Part shown: positions 5,786 to 10,202 of the stretch, piece after piece
Numbering within the stretch: the first letter of the stretch is position 1
Layout: each line of letters starts with the position of its first letter
NCBI GenBank assembly: GCA_037968575.1
Contig: JBBKVR010000147.1
Location: 1 to 10,202 of the forward strand
Reading direction: 5' to 3'
From: UBA2137 sp037968575
GTDB lineage: Bacteria; Pseudomonadota; Alphaproteobacteria; Micavibrionales; Micavibrionaceae
Length of the DNA: 10,202 bases
Notes under the pieces: model-generated
Database searches by the model: none
What the model was told of the DNA's origin: nothing
What the model saw: only the letters and a program-made list of their open reading frames with translations
Translations under genes and position numbers: made by a program

Positions 5786-6601
5786 ATGAGTGACGATAAG
5801 ACTAAAACAGCAGACGATGTGGTTCTGGCAGGGGCAGCATTTGAACGCGCAATAAACAGCCCCTATTTTACTCAATTAAACGCCCAAGGAGGTGCAGCTT
5901 TTAACGACCTTGTTTATAGACACGACCCTAATAATACAGAGCCAGCATATTTTAATCCTGTATACGAATATGATCGCAACGATACAGGACCTGCCTATAT
6001 ACCTTTGAGTAGCAATATCGAACTAGCAAGTTTAACTGCCTTTAGACGAGCAGACGACACTCCAACAGTTCCAATGATAACAATTGACCCCAATACTGCA
6101 CTCATAGACACACAAGTTGCGGGTTCTACAAGCACAGTTCCTATTGATCCTGATAGTGAAAGCACCCCTTCTGAAACCGTTACCCCAGAGACAAGCTCTC
6201 TAGTCTCACCAGCGAATGAAACACCGACAGCAGCAGATTACCTTAATCGACATTCTGCAACGGGCGGCTCTTTTACAACAAGAGTTCCACTTCCAGATGG
6301 CGAAATGGCTGGTTCACACGTTCTTATGATGAATCAAGCAGGAGAAGTTGTTGGCTACCTTCATTATAATGAAATGGCAGGTACAGTGAACTATACGGAA
6401 GTTAACGAAAATAGTCCTTTACCAGACGGTGTAGCTGAATTATTCACAGATGCTGAAAACCCTGCTATTAGCTATGGACCAGGTATAGTACAACCAGCAG
6501 ACACGCCAGAAAATACGGCAGAAACTGCCCCAGAAGCACCTGAAGCAGAAACAGAGGTAACAGCCCCACAACAATCAGGCCCAAATCCTAACTTTGTTTA
6601 A
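5786..6601 (+). CDS. Acidic low-complexity protein, 271 aa, unrecognised
   Basis: I do not recognise this protein. It is strongly acidic, has only two lysines (5 and 7) and seven arginines, and contains no cysteine or tryptophan. There is no signal peptide or membrane helix. Residues 45-73 hold a degenerate repeat, HDPNNTEPAY then YDRNDTGPAY. Residues 110-150 and 235-271 are Pro/Thr/Ser/Glu/Ala-rich linkers that look disordered. Between them, about 160-225, lies a more ordered, probably beta-rich part (SHVLMMNQAGEVVGYLHYNE, then GTVNYTEV). Start ATG 5786 has a weak GGGA about 9 nt upstream. It lies between ihfA and fabH, on the opposite strand to both, and its TAA overlaps that of fabH by 4 bp (6598-6601). 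The uninterrupted 271 codons and amino-acid bias suggest a real gene; its role cannot be read. Confidence 0.75.
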   Translation: MSDDKTKTADDVVLAGAAFERAINSPYFTQLNAQGGAAFNDLVYRHDPNNTEPAYFNPVYEYDRNDTGPAYIPLSSNIELASLTAFRRADDTPTVPMITIDPNTALIDTQVAGSTSTVPIDPDSESTPSETVTPETSSLVSPANETPTAADYLNRHSATGGSFTTRVPLPDGEMAGSHVLMMNQAGEVVGYLHYNEMAGTVNYTEVNENSPLPDGVAELFTDAENPAISYGPGIVQPADTPENTAETAPEAPEAETEVTAPQQSGPNPNFV

Positions 6602-7575
6602 TAGCGCATAAGCGCGGCACCCCAAGTCAGGCCACCGCCTAAAGCTTCAAACAGCAATAATTCACCACGTTTGATATCACCATTACGCACAGCATGATCA
6701 AGTGCGAGAGGAATTGACGCGGCAGACGTATTTCCATGCTTATCAACGGTGACAACTACCTTATCCATCGACATATTCAATTTATCAGCCGTTGCACTAA
6801 TAATACGAATATTTGCCTGATGTGGAACAAGCCAATCAATATCGCTGTCTTTTAATCCATTATGTTCAAGAACTTCACCGACAATGTCATGCATAAGAGA
6901 TACGGCATGCTTAAACACATCCCTACCTTGCATTTTGATTGTTCCACTTGTTCCTGTCGTTGCAGGTCCACCATCTGTATAGAGTAAATCTTTTAAACGC
7001 CCGTCACTATAGAGATGAGAGGAGAGTAAACCTTGGTCTTTGATTTTTCCTGAACCTTTGGAGGCTTCGAGAACAATTGCCCCTGCCCCATCACCAAATA
7101 GGACACAAGTACTACGGTCATTCCAATCCAGAATTTTCGACATGGTTTCTGCGCCAATTACCAACATTCTTTTGCATGACCCACCACGTATCATGGAGTC
7201 TGCAACACTCATCGCATAAACAAATCCTGTGCATACAGCTTGAATATCAAAGGCTACGCCAGGGGGTACTTCAAGAGCTGCTTGCACCTGAACAGCAACA
7301 GAAGGAAATGTATTATCGGGTGTAGTTGTTGCAACGATAATGCCGTCAATATCTTGGGGGGATAGGTTTGAGGCCTTTAAAGCATTGCGCGCGGCCTGCG
7401 TTGCCATTGTGACCGTTGATTCACCTTCACTTACGATATGACGTTGTGTAATTCCTGTCCGCTGAACAATCCATTCGTCATTGGTATCAACTTTTTTCTC
7501 AAGTTCTTTGTTGGTCACAATATTGTGTGGCAAGAAACTTCCTGTTCCTGCAATAACCGAGCGAATATGGCTCAT
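6598..7575 (-). CDS. fabH: 3-oxoacyl-ACP synthase III (KAS III)
   Basis: FabH condenses acetyl-CoA with malonyl-ACP to begin type II fatty-acid synthesis in the cytosol. The 325-residue protein has usual length and the complete catalytic triad: Cys115 in AVCTGF, His252 in PHQANIRI, and Asn282 in HGNTSAASIP. Other family blocks are visible: GTGSFLP, the NDEWIVQRTGI stretch near 32-42, GDGAGAIVLE at 161-170 and a C-terminal FEALGGGLTWGAALMRY. The ATG overlaps the plsX TGA as ATGA, and GGAG/AGGA lie in front of it inside plsX, so translation is coupled to plsX. The stop overlaps that of the convergent acidic gene; no terminator hairpin with T tract is seen there. Confidence 0.98.
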   Translation of the reverse strand: MSHIRSVIAGTGSFLPHNIVTNKELEKKVDTNDEWIVQRTGITQRHIVSEGESTVTMATQAARNALKASNLSPQDIDGIIVATTTPDNTFPSVAVQVQAALEVPPGVAFDIQAVCTGFVYAMSVADSMIRGGSCKRMLVIGAETMSKILDWNDRSTCVLFGDGAGAIVLEASKGSGKIKDQGLLSSHLYSDGRLKDLLYTDGGPATTGTSGTIKMQGRDVFKHAVSLMHDIVGEVLEHNGLKDSDIDWLVPHQANIRIISATADKLNMSMDKVVVTVDKHGNTSAASIPLALDHAVRNGDIKRGELLLFEALGGGLTWGAALMRY

Positions 7576-8627
7576 GAATCCTGCTCCAATTCAGAAGTAA
7601 AGAAGGATTCTTGGCTCATCAAACGGTCAAGCTCGACTGCAACACGCTTATTAAAATCATTACGAATAAGATTTGAGGCAACTCTCAGCGCACTAGCAAA
7701 CCCAATCGCATCAGATCCACCGTGACTTTTGACGCATACGCCATCTAACCCTAGAAACATACCGCCATTATGTTGGCGTGGGTCGACTTGCTTCTTAAGC
7801 TTTTTCATTGCTGGTAAAGCAAGTAAGCCGCCCAGCATTGCCAGTGGTGAAGATTTAAATGTTGATTTGAGATAATACTCCGTCAACTTACCAACACCCT
7901 CAAAGGTTTTTAGGGCAATATTTCCAGTGAAGCCATCGGTGACAACAATATCAACTGTGCCCTCGGCAATATCATTACCCTCAACAAAACCAACATATTT
8001 ACCTGGCATTTTCACACGGGACAGAACAGCATGCGCGGCGCGCAATTCTTCGTGTCCCTTCATATCCTCAGAGCCAACATTCAAAAGACCAATGGTTGGG
8101 TTGGCTATGGATTTCACAACCTTGGCGTAAACCGCTCCAAGCAAAGCAAATTGAACAAGAACTTCAGAATCACAAAAGAGGTTAGCCCCTAAATCGAGCA
8201 TAATTGTTTGACCTGTTTTGCTTGGAAGAACACTCGCGATAGCTGGACGTCTAATCTCTGGTAAAGTTTTTAGAACCATCTTTGCCGTAGCCATCAAAGC
8301 TCCCGTATTTCCAGATGAAATCACGCAATCAGCCTTATGGTCAGATACAGCGTTAATTGCCAAGCGCATACTGGACTCACGACCAGTTCTAAGGGCGACA
8401 ACAGCGCGCTCATCATTCTTAATGAATTTATCTGTGTGAATAACTTCCGAAGCTTTTTTAAGATCAGAGTGAGAACTTAAAACAGGACGAATTTTCTTCT
8501 CGTCCCCAAAAATCATAAAGCGAAGAGCTGGGTCTTTTTCGAGCGCCAGCGCACAGCCAGGTATAGTTGCGCCTATACCGTGATCGCCGCCCATTGCATC
8601 AATTGCTAGTGTTACCGTTTGAGACAA
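7572..8627 (-). CDS. plsX: Phosphate acyltransferase PlsX
   Basis: PlsX converts acyl-ACP and phosphate to acyl-phosphate, the donor for the first step of phospholipid synthesis. The 351-residue product matches the family length and shows the N-terminal AIDAMGGDHG (8-17), the SSGNTGALMA block, DLGANLFCDSEVLVQFALLG, GLLNVGSE, VTDGFTGNIALKTFEG and a final SHGGSDAIGFASALRVA. The start is TTG at 8627: AAAGGA lies exactly 7 nt upstream, the reading gives the normal N-terminus, and the next in-frame ATG is inside the DAMGGD motif. It is followed by fabH with an ATGA overlap. A double hairpin lies between rpmF and this gene; I see no convincing promoter between the hairpins and the start, so its transcription may depend on read-through or an unrecognised promoter. 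Confidence 0.97.
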   Translation of the reverse strand: MSQTVTLAIDAMGGDHGIGATIPGCALALEKDPALRFMIFGDEKKIRPVLSSHSDLKKASEVIHTDKFIKNDERAVVALRTGRESSMRLAINAVSDHKADCVISSGNTGALMATAKMVLKTLPEIRRPAIASVLPSKTGQTIMLDLGANLFCDSEVLVQFALLGAVYAKVVKSIANPTIGLLNVGSEDMKGHEELRAAHAVLSRVKMPGKYVGFVEGNDIAEGTVDIVVTDGFTGNIALKTFEGVGKLTEYYLKSTFKSSPLAMLGGLLALPAMKKLKKQVDPRQHNGGMFLGLDGVCVKSHGGSDAIGFASALRVASNLIRNDFNKRVAVELDRLMSQESFFTSELEQDS

Positions 8628-8634
8628 GAAATTA

Positions 8635-8640
8635 TCCTTT
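8635..8640 (-). promoter_or_regulatory. Ribosome binding site fixing the TTG start of plsX
   Basis: AAAGGA on the minus strand, with 7 nt to the TTG at 8627. No ATG or GTG in frame is available at a suitable distance, so this site decides the start. Confidence 0.8.
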
Positions 8641-8680
8641 GAATTCGAACCCGTGAGATATTTTGGGAGAGTTTAAGGGG

Positions 8681-8744
8681 AAAACGAAAAAGGGACAAGC
8701 CGTATGCTCACGGTCTGTCCCCATAAAAACTTTATCAGATAAAG
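8681..8744 (-). terminator. Tandem terminator hairpins after rpmF
   Basis: Directly after the rpmF stop the minus strand has an AT-rich palindrome, CTTTATC-T-GATAAAG (8744-8730), followed by TTTTT. Next comes a GC-rich hairpin: GGGACA (8721-8716) and CCGT (8713-8710) pair with ACGG (8703-8700) and TGTCCC (8697-8692) around a 6-nt loop, with one mismatch and one wobble. It ends in TTTTT-CG-TTTT. The second hairpin is the convincing rho-independent terminator; the first may add to it or protect the mRNA end. Confidence 0.83.
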
Positions 8745-8745
8745 C

Positions 8746-8925
8746 TTAGTCCTCAACGTTGAGGATTTGCTTACCTTTATACATACCGGTTTTCATATCG
8801 ATATGGTGGCGACGCTTTGGCTCGCCTGTGTTTGCATCTTCAACCCAGTTTACAATTTTCAAACTATCATGCGCACGACGGTTATTACGACGCGATGGTG
8901 TGGTTTTTCTCTTTGGAACAGCCAT
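8746..8925 (-). CDS. rpmF: 50S ribosomal protein L32
   Basis: The 59-residue basic protein opens with MAVPKRKTTPSRRNNRRAHD, the L32 signature, and continues with a typical alphaproteobacterial HHIDMKTGMYKGKQIL. It has no cysteines, so it is the zinc-independent form. ATG 8925 is chosen because AGGA lies 8 nt upstream and the family begins MAVPK; a longer reading to 9006 adds 27 hydrophobic residues that do not belong. It lies 87 bp after the DUF177 gene on the same strand, the usual yceD-rpmF arrangement, and is followed by a double hairpin. Confidence 0.97.
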   Translation of the reverse strand: MAVPKRKTTPSRRNNRRAHDSLKIVNWVEDANTGEPKRRHHIDMKTGMYKGKQILNVED

Positions 8926-9012
8926 AATCTTTATCCTGTTTTTAATATCTGTCTTAACAAGTGGTGAGTGATAGCGAAAAATCGTAAGAGATGCAAGGAA
9001 AAACACCTAATT

Positions 9013-9591
9013 TTATTTCGTAGTCTTTTGCAAATCCCGCAAGGCTTCAAAAGGATTTTTATATGTCTCTTCCTCTGTTTTTCCAGCCGTTGAAACCTTT
9101 TCTTCCTCAGACAAACCTTCTTTATGCGGATAAGGGTCAATTGCAAGCGATAGATATTGCATAGCCAACTCACCCAAATCAATCTTCCCGTCTCTCATAG
9201 ATTCGGGCTCTTCATCTTCCTCCATAATAGGAATTTCATCCATTCCGTATTTTGAATAGAGGTTCTTCTTTGCCTTTGAAAACGGCGTCGCTTGAGAATA
9301 ATCCGCGTAATAAGACTCCATCTCTTCATCAATAACAACGCGCAGAGGCTCAAGCGTTACAACACAAGTTTGTTTTACCTTAGCTGTTATTCTGCCTTCG
9401 ACTTTAACGGCATGGTTTCCTTTGGGTTGTGAGAGAACAAAATCAGCTTTTACCTCGTCTACAGCATCTACATCAAGATGTTTTGCAAGCTTTTGACGCA
9501 CATCATCCGATGCATCAATGCTTATCTTTACCATTTCATCCATATCACGTGTATTGAAGGGATAAACCCACGGGTTCTTATCAAGAGGCAT
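9013..9591 (-). CDS. DUF177 (YceD-family) protein
   Basis: The 192-residue protein has the family core: a beta-rich region with GRITAKVKQTCVVTLEPLRVVIDEEM near residues 67-92, and the signature helix LGELAMQYLSLAIDPYPH near 138-155. The N-terminus and the Lys/Glu-rich tail are variable as usual; the tail ends NPFEALRDL, typical of these proteins. YceD proteins are widely found just upstream of rpmF, and a role in 23S rRNA accumulation has been reported for plant and bacterial members; I infer the same here. The motif cysteine (Cys76) stands alone, so the four-cysteine zinc form is absent. The start at 9591 has AGGA 9 nt upstream and overlaps the preceding gene by 11 nt, so the two are cotranscribed. 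Confidence 0.9.
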   Translation of the reverse strand: MPLDKNPWVYPFNTRDMDEMVKISIDASDDVRQKLAKHLDVDAVDEVKADFVLSQPKGNHAVKVEGRITAKVKQTCVVTLEPLRVVIDEEMESYYADYSQATPFSKAKKNLYSKYGMDEIPIMEEDEEPESMRDGKIDLGELAMQYLSLAIDPYPHKEGLSEEEKVSTAGKTEEETYKNPFEALRDLQKTTK

Positions 9592-10072
9592 GTTTCAATT
9601 CCTGTTTATATTTATCATTATCGGTTTCAAGCATATAGTTTGCCAAAGCATCCAACTTTTTCGCATTCACATCATCCAACGTGCCATAAGCATTGCGCCT
9701 TAAGGCTGATTTCAACTCTTCTATGTCGTTTTTGTCCAAGGCTTGAGCATAATAAAAATGACGCCCTTTAAAAGCCTTCATCATACGTTTCATATGTTTG
9801 GGAACACCCAAGTCCCCTACTCCTGCCTCGCGCAAAGACCTGTCCATGTCACGGAACATCACATCAAACAAGGCTTGCTCTAACTTATCGTCATCAAGCT
9901 CTCTCATAGTAAGTGCCACGTGGAGTGACAGCATTTCAAAGCGTCCATCAAATGTGTCAGGAACGCCAAAATCCGTGTAAAACTCATCTGTACGCGATTT
10001 CTGCACAGCCTCGTGATAGAGACTCTTGGCTTTTGCTTTTAGATTATGTCTTGATTTCAGCCATTGATACAT
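9581..10072 (-). CDS. Ubiquinol-cytochrome c chaperone-family protein
   Basis: The 163-residue helical protein matches the bacterial relatives of the mitochondrial Cbp3/UQCC1 chaperone. Evidence is FYTDFGVPDTFDGRFEMLSLHVAL near residues 31-54, LFDVMFRDMDRSLREAGVGDLGVPKHMKRM near 68-97 and the following KAFKGRHFYYAQAL. The mitochondrial protein helps cytochrome b and bc1 complex formation; the same task here is inference. No signal peptide is seen, so it is cytosolic. ATG 10072 is chosen with GAGGA 9 nt upstream; a TTG at 10081 would sit only 2 nt after that site. It is first in the order followed by DUF177 (11-nt overlap) and rpmF. This gene set and order point to Alphaproteobacteria. Confidence 0.92.
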   Translation of the reverse strand: MYQWLKSRHNLKAKAKSLYHEAVQKSRTDEFYTDFGVPDTFDGRFEMLSLHVALTMRELDDDKLEQALFDVMFRDMDRSLREAGVGDLGVPKHMKRMMKAFKGRHFYYAQALDKNDIEELKSALRRNAYGTLDDVNAKKLDALANYMLETDNDKYKQELKHAS

Positions 10073-10101
10073 TACAAACAATCCTCAATTCATTGCCTTA
10101 A

Positions 10102-10130
10102 TTTACTTGTATATGTGAATGCTTTATATC
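10102..10130 (+). promoter_or_regulatory. Possible promoter of the right-edge plus-strand gene
   Basis: TTTACT (10102-10107) and TATATC (10125-10130) are 17 nt apart, each matching the sigma-70 consensus at 4 of 6 positions, and lie about 50 nt before the ATG at 10181. The 108-bp divergent gap must also carry the promoter of the leftward chaperone gene; I see only poor candidates for that. Confidence 0.4.
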
Positions 10131-10180
10131 TAATGGATAGAATTTTGGTTCGCAAGATAAATAGATTTAGAGAAAGACCT

Positions 10181-10202
10181 ATGACTGCATTTAAACCCCT
10201 AC
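10181..10202 (+). CDS. Start of a plus-strand gene, cut by the right edge
   Basis: ATG at 10181 with a purine-rich AGAGAAAGA 5-6 nt upstream opens the frame MTAFKPL before the window ends. It is divergent from the chaperone-family gene. In many alphaproteobacteria that place is taken by the outer-membrane assembly lipoprotein gene bamE (omlA); the basic then hydrophobic beginning would fit a signal peptide, but seven codons cannot prove it. Confidence 0.4.

Noticed and set aside
8931..9182. Minus-strand open frame at 8931-9182
   Set aside because: It overlaps the end of the DUF177 gene in another frame, is very rich in basic and bulky residues, and lacks a ribosome site.

Overview
The window looks like a chromosomal segment of a fairly AT-rich alphaproteobacterium. 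The main evidence is the minus-strand gene order at the right: ubiquinol-cytochrome c chaperone-like protein, DUF177/YceD protein, rpmF, plsX, fabH, then ihfA, a MerR-type regulator and tRNA-Pro. This order is characteristic of Alphaproteobacteria. Ribosomal protein S9 with an added N-terminal extension and a cysteine-free L32 fit the same group. I cannot name the species.

Layout, left to right. Positions 1-375 (-) hold the start of a lipoprotein cut by the window edge. Positions 376-611 hold a 70-bp imperfect palindrome and the rpsI terminator. Positions 612-1631 (-) are the rplM-rpsI ribosomal operon with its promoter just upstream. Positions 1770-4157 are an accessory block: a translationally coupled cutA/DUF4440-like pair (-), an EamA-type permease (+), and an orphan periplasmic binding protein (-) that starts 21 nt after a tRNA-Pro(GGG) gene. 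Positions 4312-4761 (-) are an unrecognised small gene with a near-consensus sigma-70 promoter. Positions 4834-5608 (-) are ihfA and the MerR regulator with their own promoter. Positions 5786-6601 (+) are an unrecognised acidic, low-complexity protein gene lying between ihfA and fabH. Positions 6598-8627 (-) are plsX-fabH, coupled by an ATGA overlap. Positions 8746-10072 (-) are rpmF, DUF177 and the chaperone-like gene. At the right edge a plus-strand reading frame begins; by position it may be bamE/omlA, but only seven codons are visible.

How the genes fit together. PlsX supplies acyl-phosphate for phospholipid synthesis and FabH starts fatty-acid elongation, so that pair feeds membrane lipid synthesis. 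rplM-rpsI and rpmF supply ribosomal proteins. IHF-alpha and the MerR protein act on DNA and transcription. The accessory genes look like individual additions between conserved blocks, not a joint pathway.

I saw no clear defence system, mobile element, CRISPR array or biosynthetic cluster. The most interesting items are the acidic orphan gene that splits the usual fabH-ihfA neighbourhood, the strongly promoted small orphan after merR, the binding-protein gene apparently expressed from a tRNA transcript, and the dispersed-type palindrome next to rpsI.
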